DNA of 64,000 nt from Natrialba sp. SSL1 (GTDB lineage: Archaea; Halobacteriota; Halobacteria; Halobacteriales; Natrialbaceae): assembly GCF_001861355.1 (NCBI RefSeq), contig NZ_MASN01000052.1:1-64000 (forward strand), written 5' to 3'. A program made the position numbers and the translations under genes. Position 1 is the stretch's first letter. Every line of letters starts with the position of its first letter. This document shows, in pieces, positions 1 through 8,546 of the stretch. Under the pieces are notes generated by a model. That model saw only the letters and a list, made by a program, of their open reading frames with translations. It had not been told where the DNA came from and did no database searches.

Positions 1-1
1 C

Positions 2-949
2 TTCGAACTCAAAAACACGAGTGGCCGAACTGTGCTTTCTCTTTCCAAAATCGGCGATATTCCAATGGTCTACCACCGCGACGTTCCCGACGATGCCACG
101 ATCAAAGAGGTCGTCGTCAAGCAGGAGCCGACCGGCGAATGGTTCGCCGTGCTCGGGATCGAAACCGAGGACGACGCGCCGCCGAAGCCCAAGAAACTCG
201 AGGACTGTGTCGGGATCGACGTGGGAATCCTGAAGTACGCTCACGACACCGACGGCACCGCAGTCGAACGACCCGACCTGTCCGACGAACGCGACCGGCT
301 GGAACGCGAGCAACGGAAACTCTCACGCAAAGAACACGGTTCCGCGAACTACCGCAAGCAACAGCGTACCGTCGCCAAACGCCACGCCGACCTGCAACGG
401 AAGCGGCAGGACTTCTTACACAAGCTCTCGAACTACTACGCTCGAGAGTACGACCTCGTAGCCGTCGAAGATCTCGACGCCAAGGGGTTGATGGAACTCC
501 CGTCGAACAGCCGCAACCGTGCCGGGGCGGCGTGGGGGACTTTCCTCCGAATGCTCGAGTACAAGTGCGAACGCGAAGGCACCCACTTCGTAGCTGTCGA
601 TCCGGCCGGGACGACCAAAGAATGTGCGGCCTGTGGTGTCGAGACCGACAAGCCGCTGTGGGTCCGCGAACACTCCTGCCCGTCGTGCGGTTTCACGTCC
701 GACAGGGACTGGAACGCGGCCTACAACATCTTGGTGCGCGGACTGAAGCAAGTAGGGACGGGCTGTCCCGAATCAACGTCCTCAGAATCGAAAGATTCTG
801 ATGGGCTGCGAAAATCGGCAGACGATTTTCGAACGCCTGCGGAGACTGCGCTCCCTACGGGAACCGATTCGGTTCCTGCAAAGCGCGTCGTGGAAACAGG
901 AAGCCCCATCTGCTTACGGGCGCGAAGCGCCCGTTCGCATGGTCCGTGA
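2..949 (+). CDS. tnpB: TnpB, IS200/IS605-family RNA-guided nuclease (5' partial)
   Basis: TnpB proteins are RuvC-like nucleases encoded by IS200/IS605 transposons and guided by an RNA from the element's right end. The reading frame is open to the left window edge, so the N-terminus is missing; the first internal start-like codon is GTG at 32. Visible RuvC motifs are GIDVGI (Asp near nt 218), AVEDLD (Glu near nt 467) and DRDWNAAYN (Asp near nt 707), with a zinc finger CAAC...CPSC between the last two. All three catalytic acids and four cysteines are present, so the visible part looks intact. The last 60 or so residues are an odd Ser/Arg-rich extension coded by hairpin-forming DNA, which probably reflects overlap with the guide RNA. 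No TnpA is visible; it could lie to the left. Confidence 0.93.
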   Translation, partial: FELKNTSGRTVLSLSKIGDIPMVYHRDVPDDATIKEVVVKQEPTGEWFAVLGIETEDDAPPKPKKLEDCVGIDVGILKYAHDTDGTAVERPDLSDERDRLEREQRKLSRKEHGSANYRKQQRTVAKRHADLQRKRQDFLHKLSNYYAREYDLVAVEDLDAKGLMELPSNSRNRAGAAWGTFLRMLEYKCEREGTHFVAVDPAGTTKECAACGVETDKPLWVREHSCPSCGFTSDRDWNAAYNILVRGLKQVGTGCPESTSSESKDSDGLRKSADDFRTPAETALPTGTDSVPAKRVVETGSPICLRARSARSHGP

Positions 950-1015
950 GACCTTTGGTCTCACGCTACCCTCAAGGAGCGAACGGCGCAAGCCGTGAGC
1001 GAGTAGGGTGGGGAG
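783..1015 (+). ncRNA. Probable omega (re)RNA and right end of the TnpB element
   Basis: A run of perfect or near-perfect hairpins covers the end of tnpB and the DNA after it: stems at 783-789/794-800, 809-817/823-831, 860-867/869-876, 917-923/927-933, 946-953/957-964 and 983-987/992-996 (the last with a GCAA loop). Stems are 5-9 bp with mostly 3-5 nt loops. In this family the guide RNA overlaps the 3' end of tnpB and ends at the element's right end, so position and structure both fit. The right boundary is not resolved; I place it near 1015. Confidence 0.6.
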
Positions 1016-1152
1016 GAAGTCACAGCACCGTGTACTGTCTATTGCAGCCACTCGCTCGTGTGTATTCGATGGGATCAGGTCAGTCGCGATGCGAACCGAA
1101 TGCTGGCTGTGGGTGTCCGAGTATCCGAATGCGCGGAACTCTCTGTGTTCCG

Positions 1153-2265
1153 TTAGCGGCGCAGAATCAACTTCAGCACGTCCTCGTCCTCGAGTACGTG
1201 CTCTTCTCCAACCTGCTGTTCGTCGTGGGTTGCGCTGGGGCCGCTGACGCGAGCGAAGCGGAACCGCTCTTCCATCTCGCCGCCGAGTTTCGCGATGGCT
1301 TCACCAACGGTGGAACCGCGCTCGATGACCAGCGGCTCGTCCCAGTCGACGCCGCGACCGGGTTTTTCCATGTAGACGCGGATGAGGTCTAAATTGTTCC
1401 AGATGCGATCCTTGAGCGCCTCGAGTCCTTTCTCCATCTCGGCGCTGATGAACGTCACCTCCTCGGGGTCGAGGTCGCGCTCGCGAAGTTGTTCGTCGAC
1501 CGTCTCCTTGTAGTCGGGTTCGATGAGGTCGACCTTGTTGACGCACGTGATCGACGGGATGTACTCGCGGTTGTCCATCAGCCCGTCGATCAGGCGGTCG
1601 ATAGAGACGTTCTCCTGGAGGTTGAGGTCGGCGTTGACGTAGCCCTGATCGCGGAGAACGTCCGAAATCGTCTCTTCGTCTAAGTCCTGCTCGGTACTCG
1701 AGGTAATCTTGATCCCGTCTTTGATCTTCGGGCGAACCGTCACGCCCGGCGGCTCCTCGTCGACGCGAATGTTGATGTCGTACAGCTCCTGCTGTAGGCG
1801 GTCGTACTGCTCGATTTCGAACACCGACAGTACGTACACGATCAGGTCGGCGTTTCGAACGACCGCGAGCACTTGCTTGCCGTCGCCACGCCCCGTCGCT
1901 GCGCCTTCGATCAGCCCGGGCACGTCCAGCATCTGGATGTTCGCCCCGCGATGGTTGAGCATGCCGGGGTTCACGTCGAGCGTCGTGAACTCGTACGAGC
2001 CGGTCTCGCTCTCCGCGTTGGTTACTGAGTTCAACAGCGATGATTTCCCGACGCTCGGGAAGCCGACCAGCGCGACCGTGGCGTCGCCGTGTTTCTCGAC
2101 GGAGTAGCCACCGCCACCGCCCGAGCCGGACTGTTGCTTTTCGAGTTTCTCTTTTTTCTCGGCGAGCTTGGACTTCAGTCGACCGATGTGGGCCTCGGTC
2201 GACTTGTTGTAGGGCGTGTTGGCGATTTCGTCCTCGATCTCCTGGATGTCCTCCTCGAGCCCCAT
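1153..2265 (-). CDS. DRG-family (Obg-related) GTPase with TGS domain
   Basis: This 370-residue protein is the archaeal/eukaryotic DRG (developmentally regulated GTP-binding) type, a ribosome-associated translation GTPase. Residues 1-45 are a charged helical region, followed by a Gly linker. G1 is GFPSVGKSS near residue 69, G3 is DVPGLIEG near 114 and G4 is NKVD near 243. The C-terminal 80 residues match a TGS domain, ending in EDEDVLKLILRR. Length is normal for the family. It stands alone, transcribed toward the TnpB element. The exact ribosomal role in haloarchaea is inferred from eukaryotic homologues. Confidence 0.95.
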   Translation of the reverse strand: MGLEEDIQEIEDEIANTPYNKSTEAHIGRLKSKLAEKKEKLEKQQSGSGGGGGYSVEKHGDATVALVGFPSVGKSSLLNSVTNAESETGSYEFTTLDVNPGMLNHRGANIQMLDVPGLIEGAATGRGDGKQVLAVVRNADLIVYVLSVFEIEQYDRLQQELYDINIRVDEEPPGVTVRPKIKDGIKITSSTEQDLDEETISDVLRDQGYVNADLNLQENVSIDRLIDGLMDNREYIPSITCVNKVDLIEPDYKETVDEQLRERDLDPEEVTFISAEMEKGLEALKDRIWNNLDLIRVYMEKPGRGVDWDEPLVIERGSTVGEAIAKLGGEMEERFRFARVSGPSATHDEQQVGEEHVLEDEDVLKLILRR

Positions 2266-2428
2266 TTGTCTATACCCAGCCGGTCGTCCCGAAAAACACT
2301 TTCCATGCGAGGGAACGGCGAGTCGTGTTTGAGTCCCCGTTCCTGTTCACTGTTCCCGAGTCTATTACCAATACAAACTGAATTCCGACACAGGTAAACG
2401 GGACTAGGCGAAACCGCAGCGTAGACAG

Positions 2429-2632
2429 ATGCCAGATCCGACACGGCTGCGTGACAGCACGCAAATCGTCCTTCCGGCAGAGGCTGTCGAGAGCCTCGAG
2501 CCACAGCTCACCGAGGAGTTTACCGTCACGGTGTTTCCGGAAGGCGAAAACTACTGTCGAATCATTGGCAGCCCGGTCGAGATCAAGGCCGTGAGCGAGT
2601 TCCTGGCTCGACGCGGTGTGAGTGTCCCGTAG
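2429..2632 (+). CDS. Small conserved haloarchaeal protein, 67 aa
   Basis: A 67-residue soluble protein with compact mixed secondary structure (TVTVFPEGENYCRIIG then EIKAVSEFLARRG). I recognise the type as a small protein conserved in haloarchaea, possibly the VNG_1110C family, but function is unknown. It has no membrane segment or metal motif. Its last five codons and stop lie inside the first copy of a 29-bp tandem repeat (2616-2673), so the C-terminal residues may be affected by that duplication. The ATG is the only good start. Confidence 0.75.
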   Translation: MPDPTRLRDSTQIVLPAEAVESLEPQLTEEFTVTVFPEGENYCRIIGSPVEIKAVSEFLARRGVSVP

Positions 2633-2690
2633 GCTGGTTTCGCAGTGTGAGTGTCCCATCGGCTGCTTTCACAGTGTGAGCTGCTCGACG
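2616..2690. repeat. 29-bp direct tandem repeat over a gene's 3' end
   Basis: Two 29-bp copies at 2616-2644 and 2645-2673 differ at a few positions, and a third copy begins at 2674 before degenerating. Each starts GTGTGAG. The stop codon of the gene at 2429-2632 lies in copy one. The repeat occupies the gap to the convergent gene ending at 2727. Confidence 0.85.
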
Positions 2691-2726
2691 CTAGCCTCCT
2701 TCACTGTCTCTCCTTGCACACTCGAT

Positions 2727-2942
2727 TCATTCACCGCCTCGTTCGCCACGAATCTCTCGTCTGAGCGATGCAAGCATAACCCCCAAAAGAAGTCCGATAC
2801 CGAAGCCCGGAAGGAAATTCTCAGTCCCGCTCACCGCTGCGAGTCCAACGCCACCGACCAGCGGCGGAACGAGGAGCGCTATCAGCATCTCGAACGCGAA
2901 CACACCCGGCGGCTTGGGGTCCGCACTCGTCGACAGTCCCAT
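2727..2942 (-). CDS. Small two-TM membrane protein, 71 aa
   Basis: A longer frame opens further upstream, but the ATG at 2942 gives a natural protein: a short polar N-terminus (MGLSTSADPKPPG), two hydrophobic spans (about residues 15-35 and 43-60, the second GFGIGLLLGVMLASL) and a basic tail, RREIRGERGG. The layout is an alpha-helical hairpin in the membrane. I do not recognise a family. It lies just downstream of tiaS on the same strand (68 nt gap) and could share its transcript. Confidence 0.6.
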   Translation of the reverse strand: MGLSTSADPKPPGVFAFEMLIALLVPPLVGGVGLAAVSGTENFLPGFGIGLLLGVMLASLRREIRGERGGE

Positions 2943-3010
2943 ATCGGCTGCACGACGGCGGGAACAAAGAATCTCCGGTCGCGTTTCGGTGACTCCGCTC
3001 CAACGCGCCC

Positions 3011-4387
3011 CTAGCGCTCCGGATGCACCGGCCCGTCGAACCCGCCACGAACCAGCGGCTTCGCAATATGTCTCCGCGCACACGGCGGCACCTCGTACCA
3101 ACCCAACTCGAGTACCCGCTCGATCTCAGTGCGTTCCTTCCCGGGTGCGTCGGTTCCACAGTCTCGGCAGCGATAGCCCTGGTCGCGGCCGGCGCTCTCC
3201 ATCGTGCGCTCGCAGTCGGGACAGACCGGTGTCACGAGGTCGGTAGTATTGAGGCCTCGGACGGCGACCTTCTCGAGTTTGAGCGTGCCGTCGGCGAGTT
3301 CGCCGCAGACGGTGAGGCGGTCGCCGGGTCGCAGTGCGCGAACGTGGTCGCGAAAGCGTTTGGTGGGTTCGAAGGCGGCGCAGGGAAGTTTCGCCGGCGA
3401 GCTAGCGGCGTTGTCCGCATCGCCGGCTGCCACACCCTCCGGCGCAACGTCGACGAAGACGTGGCCGCCGCGTCGCGTCTCCGGCTCGGAGACAACTCGT
3501 GCGTCGAGTCGGTAGGCGCGGCCGTCCTGCAGGGGGGTCGCGGTCGCTGCACCGGTATCCGATCCGTTAGTCCCCGAGTCACTGTCAGCGCCCACAGTCA
3601 CATCCCGCAAATGGACGTCCGTTCCCTGGTTCGTCACGAACGGGTGACTCGAGTACACCGGCTCGCTGTCGATCTGTTCGGCGATGCGGCGGACGGCCTG
3701 GGGGTCGTCGCCACGGATCCCGTGGAGGATCGGTCCCGGCGTGTGGGGTACGCAGACGGTTTCGTTCTCGCCGCGGTCGACGGTATCCCAGACATCGGGA
3801 TAGCCGGATGCTGCGGCCGCGAAGACGCTGTCGTGGTCGACCTCACGTGTCGTCCCCCAGCGTTCAGGTTCGCGGTAGGTGATCTGTTCGTATGTCCAGT
3901 CAGAAAGCGCGCGCCAGGCACCGATGGCAGCCACCGCGCCGATTCGCCCGCGGCCGTTCCCTGCGTGCCAGGACTGGTAGCCGTGGTCGTCGATCAGGGC
4001 TTCTGCCCCAGCGCGCGAGAGATGATCGCGGATCGCGCGCATCGAAAAGCGGGCGAGTGACACTGGAATCGCGTCCTCGCCAGTGTCAGGATTGACGTCT
4101 GCGACGACCAGTCCCGGATTCGTCCGCTCGTCGCGTGTTTCTGCGAGGGACTCGAGTACCTCCCGAGCAATATCGAACGCGCGAGCAGGATCGCAGTCGG
4201 TGTGGATCGCGAGCGCGGCGTTACCGCGCGTTTTGTACTCGACGGCGGGGTTGAGCCGGACGAGCAGGGTTCGAGCGACCGCGGCGTCGGCCTCGCGACG
4301 CAGTCGCTTTGCAACTCGCGCTGCGACGTAGGTCGTACACATCCCGTGTTCGCGGGAGTCGGTGTCATCGAGCCCGACGATCGTCAT
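3011..4387 (-). CDS. tiaS: tRNA(Ile2) 2-agmatinylcytidine synthetase TiaS
   Basis: TiaS joins agmatine to C34 of the AUA-reading isoleucine tRNA using ATP, an archaea-specific modification that allows AUA decoding. The 458-residue protein starts with the characteristic MTIVGLDDTDS motif. The conserved core follows (HGMCTTYVA, NPAVEYKTRGNAA, GNGRGRIGA, THTPGPILHGIRGDD-like segment). A probable OB-fold comes after it, then a C-terminal zinc ribbon (CPDC...CRDC near residues 390-415). A Ser/Gly/Thr linker near residues 270-285 is a typical halophilic insertion. Length and domain order match the family. Confidence 0.95.
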   Translation of the reverse strand: MTIVGLDDTDSREHGMCTTYVAARVAKRLRREADAAVARTLLVRLNPAVEYKTRGNAALAIHTDCDPARAFDIAREVLESLAETRDERTNPGLVVADVNPDTGEDAIPVSLARFSMRAIRDHLSRAGAEALIDDHGYQSWHAGNGRGRIGAVAAIGAWRALSDWTYEQITYREPERWGTTREVDHDSVFAAAASGYPDVWDTVDRGENETVCVPHTPGPILHGIRGDDPQAVRRIAEQIDSEPVYSSHPFVTNQGTDVHLRDVTVGADSDSGTNGSDTGAATATPLQDGRAYRLDARVVSEPETRRGGHVFVDVAPEGVAAGDADNAASSPAKLPCAAFEPTKRFRDHVRALRPGDRLTVCGELADGTLKLEKVAVRGLNTTDLVTPVCPDCERTMESAGRDQGYRCRDCGTDAPGKERTEIERVLELGWYEVPPCARRHIAKPLVRGGFDGPVHPER

Positions 4388-4512
4388 CAGCGAGTCTTGT
4401 GACGGCTGTGAGTAACGCCTTTCGGTGTGTCAGCTGTTCCAGTAGACTGCATCGACCGTAGCCACAGAAGCAGTACGTGAGCGAGACGAACAATTATACA
4501 CGAGCACTGTCA

Positions 4513-4524
4513 GCCCTATATAAG
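4513..4524 (+). promoter_or_regulatory. TATA-like promoter element upstream of the HTH regulator
   Basis: The AT-rich string CTATATAAGTAT in the 225-bp gap between tiaS and the gene at 4613 is a good archaeal TATA match. It is about 90 nt from the chosen start, so it would give a leadered transcript. Nothing else in the gap looks like a gene; a weak 67-codon frame from 4477 runs into the next gene and is not supported. Confidence 0.4.
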
Positions 4525-4612
4525 TATACTGCTGATACACCCCCAAATCGCGACACCGCAGGTAGCTATCTCGGGGAAACGCTCTTGTATGAGGAATCGC
4601 TTACAATACCCT

Positions 4613-5578
4613 ATGTCCCGCTCCGCACTGGTCGGCAACGTGACCGCGATGTTAGAGGACGCGGGATTCGTCGTCAGTGACCGGTGTGCGATCCGCCCGA
4701 AGAGTTTCGATATCGCCGCGCGCCGCGGCGAAGATCTGTTGCTCGTCAAGATTCTCGGCAATATCGACGCGTTCAACGAGGCGACGGGCCACGAGATGCG
4801 CCGTCTCGGGACCTATCTCCAGGCGACGCCGCTCGTGCTCGGTCTGCGCAGTCGCGACGAGGATCTCAAGCCAGATGTCGTCTACTTCCGTCACGGCGTT
4901 CCGGTCCTGAGTCCCGACACCGCGTACAACCTGTTCATCGAGGACGTGCCGCCGCTGATCTACGCCGCGCCCGGCGGCCTCTACGTCAACATCGACGGCG
5001 ACCTGCTCGCCGACGAACGCGAGGACCGCGACTGGAGTCTCGGCCAACTCGCGACCGAACTCGGCGTCTCCCGGCGCACCGTCTCGAAGTACGAAGACGG
5101 GATGAACGCCTCCGTCGAAGTCGCGATGGCGCTGGAGGACCTGTTCAACGAACCACTGACGAGTCCCGTCGACGTGCTCGAGGGTGCAGACGACGTCCAC
5201 GAGACCGACGACACGCCGGACGACCCCGAGGCCGATCCCGACGACAAACAGGTCGTCGCCGTCCTCACACGGGCCGGCTACAGCGTCCACCCGACGATCC
5301 GCTCGCCGTTCAAGGCGATCAGCAAGGACGAAGACGACAGCGAGGTCGTCCTCACCGGCCACTCGGAGTTCACCAAGGCCGCAGAGAAGCGCGCCCGCAT
5401 CATGAGTTCGATCGGCCAAGTCACCCGCACGCGATCGGTGTACGTCGTCGACCGTGCCAAGCAGGAGTCCGTCGACGGCACGGCGCTCGTCGAACGCGAG
5501 GAACTCGAGAACCTTCGCGATACGGACGAACTCCGTGACGTGATTCGCGAGCGTGCAGAGTACGAGGAAGCGGCCTGA
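4613..5578 (+). CDS. Putative HTH-type transcriptional regulator (COG1395 type)
   Basis: A 321-residue protein with an N-terminal domain resembling an endonuclease-like fold ([16 protein letters not shown]) and a central Cro/C1-type helix-turn-helix ([23 protein letters not shown], near residues 140-162). An acidic linker ([13 protein letters not shown]) leads to a C-terminal alpha/beta domain. This architecture matches a conserved archaeal family of putative regulators with unknown targets. I chose the ATG at 4613 over an upstream in-frame ATG at 4589 because MSRSALVGN is the usual family start. Confidence 0.85.
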   Translation: MSRSALVGNVTAMLEDAGFVVSDRCAIRPKSFDIAARRGEDLLLVKILGNIDAFNEATGHEMRRLGTYLQATPLVLGLRSRDEDLKPDVVYFRHGVPVLSPDTAYNLFIEDVPPLIYAAPGGLYVNIDGDLLADEREDRDWSLGQLATELGVSRRTVSKYEDGMNASVEVAMALEDLFNEPLTSPVDVLEGADDVHETDDTPDDPEADPDDKQVVAVLTRAGYSVHPTIRSPFKAISKDEDDSEVVLTGHSEFTKAAEKRARIMSSIGQVTRTRSVYVVDRAKQESVDGTALVEREELENLRDTDELRDVIRERAEYEEAA

Positions 5579-5700
5579 ACACAGCGACTCGGGTCGGTGG
5601 GTCAGTTTTCGAGACGAGAGTGTACGGCAGTCGAACTGCACATCAGCGACGGCTCTCTCACGTACAGTGATCAACGACGAGAATCCGACAGTACGGCGGG

Positions 5701-5946
5701 TTAGGCGTACGTCTCTTCCAGATACTCGACGATATCGTCGCTCTCGTGCATCCCCTCGACACCCTGGTCCTCGTCGGTGATGACCGGCACGCCCGTCTGG
5801 CCGCTTACCTCTTCGACTTCGGTTCGCTCGCCGTGCGAGCGTGGCACGTCGACAACGTCGTACTCGAGTTCGAGGTCGTCGAGTTTCGTACGGACCTTTG
5901 CGCAGAACGGACAGCCGGGGAGATTGTACAGTGTGATGTCAGCCAT
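5701..5946 (-). CDS. Glutaredoxin-like thiol protein
   Basis: An 81-residue single thioredoxin-fold domain. The redox motif CPFC follows strand 1 (ITLYNLPGCPFC, residues 4-15), the cis-Pro loop is GVPVITD, and the C-terminal helix is SDDIVEYLEETYA. Size and motif fit NrdH/glutaredoxin-type proteins. Haloarchaea use gamma-glutamylcysteine rather than glutathione, so the physiological reductant is uncertain. It is converging with the HTH gene and stands alone. Confidence 0.9.
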   Translation of the reverse strand: MADITLYNLPGCPFCAKVRTKLDDLELEYDVVDVPRSHGERTEVEEVSGQTGVPVITDEDQGVEGMHESDDIVEYLEETYA

Positions 5947-6059
5947 ACGGAGTGCTAACGGATGGAGGTGTATGAGCGCACCGGTCGCGGTAGGTAGTTG
6001 GTTGTACGGTGTGGTGTAGCAAAAGGTGAGTAACGGGTAACAGAGGCGTCGACGATAGT

Positions 6060-6148
6060 GTCCGCCTTCAGCGTTTAACGGCGGCGTTTAGCGGCAGGCG
6101 TCAACCGTCAGTTGTCAGCCGCAGCCCTCAGTTACCAGCCAGCAGCCA
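6060..6148. repeat. Degenerate short repeats next to the permease stop
   Basis: The gap between the glutaredoxin and the permease contains GCGTTTAACGGC/GCGTTTAGCGGC as a 12-13-nt direct repeat. A run of CAG-rich words follows (CAGTTGTCAGC, CAGTTACCAGC, CAGCAGCCATCAG) up to the permease stop at 6149. There is no gene here. Confidence 0.5.
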
Positions 6149-7594
6149 TCAGAACGCCAGCATGCCAGCATCCGTCGCGAAGTAGGCAATGTAGTAGACG
6201 ATGAACGCGACGACGAGTGCCCACTGGCCGAGCGAGACGTCAGCGCGTTCGCCTACGGCGGTCTTGATCAGCGGGTAGCTCATGATCCCGGCGGCCAGTC
6301 CGTTCGCGATCGAGGCCGTCAGCGGCATGATCGTGATCGTGAGGCCACTCGAGATCAGCCAGGCTGGATCGCTCCAGTCGATGTCGGCAACGCCCTGGAG
6401 CATGATGATACCGACCACGACCAGCGCGATGTAGGTCGCGTACTGCGGAATCGCACCCATCAGCGGGACGACCAGCAGCGAGAGCGCGAAGAGGCCGGCG
6501 ACGACCAGCGCGGTGAAGCCGGTTCGACCGCCCTCCTCGAGTCCGGCCGAGGATTCGATAAACGTCGTCACGGTCGAGGTGCCGATCATTGCGCCGACGG
6601 TCGTACCGACTGCGTCGGCCATTAGCGGGCGCTCCATCTCGGGCAGGTTGCCCTCCTCGTCGAGGAAGCCACCGATCTGGGAGACGCCGATGAGCGTGCC
6701 GGCGGTGTCGAAGAAGTCGACGAAGAAGAACGTGAAGACGACCAGTGCGAAGACGAGTGGCTCGTCGGTGATCATCCCCAGGCCGTCCACGAAGCCGTAG
6801 ATGAGCGGCGTGAAGTCGTACTGGACGGTCGTGATCATTTCGGCGATGCCGCTCAGTCCCTCGTTCGTGATCTGGTTGTACTCGTCTTCGGGCGTGAGTT
6901 CACCGGGTGCAACGAAGCCGAGCAAGGTGAGCAGCCAGCCGCTAATCGCGGTGAAGAGAATACCGAGGACGATCCCACCGCGGATGCCGCGGGCGTAGAG
7001 GATGAACGTTAGCACCAGGCCGACGAGCGAGAGTGCGGCGACGGGACTCGTCGCGACGTTTCCGAGGTAGACCAGCGTTTCCGGATCAGCGACGACGAGT
7101 TCGATCTCTTGCAGCCCGAGGAAGAGCAAGAAGACACCGATACCGGCCCCGACGGCGAACTTGACGGGTTCCGGGAACAGTTCGATGATGTAGCGACGCG
7201 CACCGACCGCAGTCAGTGCAATGAAGATGATCCCTTCGACGAACACGGCGGCGAGAGCGACTTCCCAGGGAACGCCGAGTCCGAGGACGACGGTGAAGGC
7301 GAAGAAGGCGTTCAGCCCCATCCCGGGTGCGAGTCCGAACGGCCGATCCGCCCAGAACGCCATCACGATCGTCGCGACGATCGACGCGAGAATCGTCGCG
7401 ACGGCGATCATCTGCAGTGTCTGTGTCTGGTCGTAACCGTCGATCTGGATCGCTTCGGCCAGAATCATCGGGTTGACGACGATGATGTACGACATCGCCA
7501 GGAACGTCGTCAGCCCGGCGACCGCCTCGGTCGACAGGTTGGTGTCGTACTCGTCGAATCCAAAGTAGTCCGCGATCGTTTCGGTAACCCCCAT
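6149..7594 (-). CDS. AzgA-type NCS2 purine permease
   Basis: This 481-residue integral membrane protein has about 12-14 hydrophobic spans and belongs to the NCS2/AzgA branch that takes up adenine, guanine or hypoxanthine with protons. The N-terminus MGVTETIADYFGFDEYDTNLSTEAVAG leads into TFLAMSYIIVVNP, and the middle holds GMGLNAFFAF, DFFDTAGTLIG and GTSTVTTFIESSAGL, all typical of this branch. Substrate choice within purines cannot be read. It is divergent from the TrkA-type gene with a 193-bp gap. The sharp start at MGVTE matches family members. Confidence 0.93.
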   Translation of the reverse strand: MGVTETIADYFGFDEYDTNLSTEAVAGLTTFLAMSYIIVVNPMILAEAIQIDGYDQTQTLQMIAVATILASIVATIVMAFWADRPFGLAPGMGLNAFFAFTVVLGLGVPWEVALAAVFVEGIIFIALTAVGARRYIIELFPEPVKFAVGAGIGVFLLFLGLQEIELVVADPETLVYLGNVATSPVAALSLVGLVLTFILYARGIRGGIVLGILFTAISGWLLTLLGFVAPGELTPEDEYNQITNEGLSGIAEMITTVQYDFTPLIYGFVDGLGMITDEPLVFALVVFTFFFVDFFDTAGTLIGVSQIGGFLDEEGNLPEMERPLMADAVGTTVGAMIGTSTVTTFIESSAGLEEGGRTGFTALVVAGLFALSLLVVPLMGAIPQYATYIALVVVGIIMLQGVADIDWSDPAWLISSGLTITIMPLTASIANGLAAGIMSYPLIKTAVGERADVSLGQWALVVAFIVYYIAYFATDAGMLAF

Positions 7595-7787
7595 ATTGGA
7601 TGGTCAAGCATATCCACAGCGCTTAGTTAAAAGTTCTTGTCTCGGTTTCGGAAAAACACCCCATATTCGTGCATACATTCGGGCACCGTAGCAGAAATGC
7701 TCGTGTAATGATTGACACGAGTGGGGCGCAGTTCGCAACACGACGTGGGACGAACGTATTTCATCTCGGAGCATGTACTGTGTTATC

Positions 7788-8438
7788 ATGAAGTTCGTCA
7801 TCGTTGGGTACGGTCGCGTGGGCTCTCGAACCAGTCGGATCCTCAGCGAGGAGGGGCACGACGTCGTCGTCGTCGACAACGACCCCGACCGAATCGACCG
7901 AGCCGCTGACGACGGCTTCGAAACCGTTCAGGGCGACGGCGCGGACGAGGCCGTCCTGGTCGACGCCGGCATCGAAACCGCCGACGCGATCGGCGCGTTC
8001 ACGCCAGACCTCAACGCCAACTTCGCCGCCTGCATGGTCGGCGACCACCACGACTGTCGGACCGCCCTGCGAATCGACGAAGACTATCGCGAGGAAATCT
8101 ACGCCAGATACGCCGACGAAGTCGACGAGATCATCTACCCCGAGCGACTCGGCGCTGCCGGCGCGAAAACCGCCATGCTCGGCGGCGATTTCAACGTCGT
8201 TACCGACCTCGCGACAAATCTACAGCTTACCGTCCTCGAGATCCCCGATGGCTCAGCGGCGGTCGGAAAGCGCATGAGTGAACTCGAGTTACCCGAGTCG
8301 GCGCGGATCTATGCACACGGGCGAGCCCGCGAGTCGTTGACGATTCCGCTGCCTGGGACGGAACTCGAGGCGGGTGACGAGGTGGCGGTTGTGACGGAGA
8401 CGAGCAGTGCGGACGAGGTGCGAACGGCGTTACAGTAG
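7788..8438 (+). CDS. TrkA-type NAD-binding (RCK) protein
   Basis: A 216-residue regulatory-type protein: an N-terminal Rossmann TrkA-N/RCK domain (MKFVIVGYGRVGSRTS with GxGxxG, acidic VVDNDP after strand 2) and a C-terminal TrkA-C domain from about residue 135 (LTVLEIPDGSAAVGKRMSELELP). Such proteins gate Trk/Ktr potassium transporters or bind nucleotide ligands. No transporter subunit is next to it, so the partner is unknown. I start at 7788 because the motif begins there; an in-frame ATG at 7773 would add five residues. Confidence 0.88.
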   Translation: MKFVIVGYGRVGSRTSRILSEEGHDVVVVDNDPDRIDRAADDGFETVQGDGADEAVLVDAGIETADAIGAFTPDLNANFAACMVGDHHDCRTALRIDEDYREEIYARYADEVDEIIYPERLGAAGAKTAMLGGDFNVVTDLATNLQLTVLEIPDGSAAVGKRMSELELPESARIYAHGRARESLTIPLPGTELEAGDEVAVVTETSSADEVRTALQ

Positions 8439-8466
8439 TGGCGGCCGAGGAACGGATTGTGCTGTA

Positions 8467-8506
8467 GGGGTTAGGGTTGGGATAGGTTGGGATGGGTTGG
8501 GATCGG
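8467..8506 (+). repeat. Telomere-like G-rich repeat, possible G-quadruplex
   Basis: Six runs of three or more G (8467-8470, 8474-8476, 8479-8481, 8489-8491, 8494-8496, 8499-8501) are separated by TT, TTA or AT-type spacers, with units like GGGTTGGGAT. The tract lies between the convergent TrkA-type and methyltransferase genes and would be G-rich in the 3' end of the TrkA-type transcript. Confidence 0.8.
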
Positions 8507-8546
8507 ACGAGTACCCGAGTACACACAACAAATCACCGATCAACCG

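Noticed and set aside
1010-1025. GAGGAAGTCAC resembling the RNase P RNA core GAGGAAAGTC
   Set aside because: One base is missing from the core and no other RNase P RNA elements are near; the place is explained by the TnpB right end.
4477-4680. 67-codon frame between tiaS and the HTH regulator
   Set aside because: Starts with GTG, its second half is an out-of-frame reading of the HTH gene, and it crosses the promoter region.
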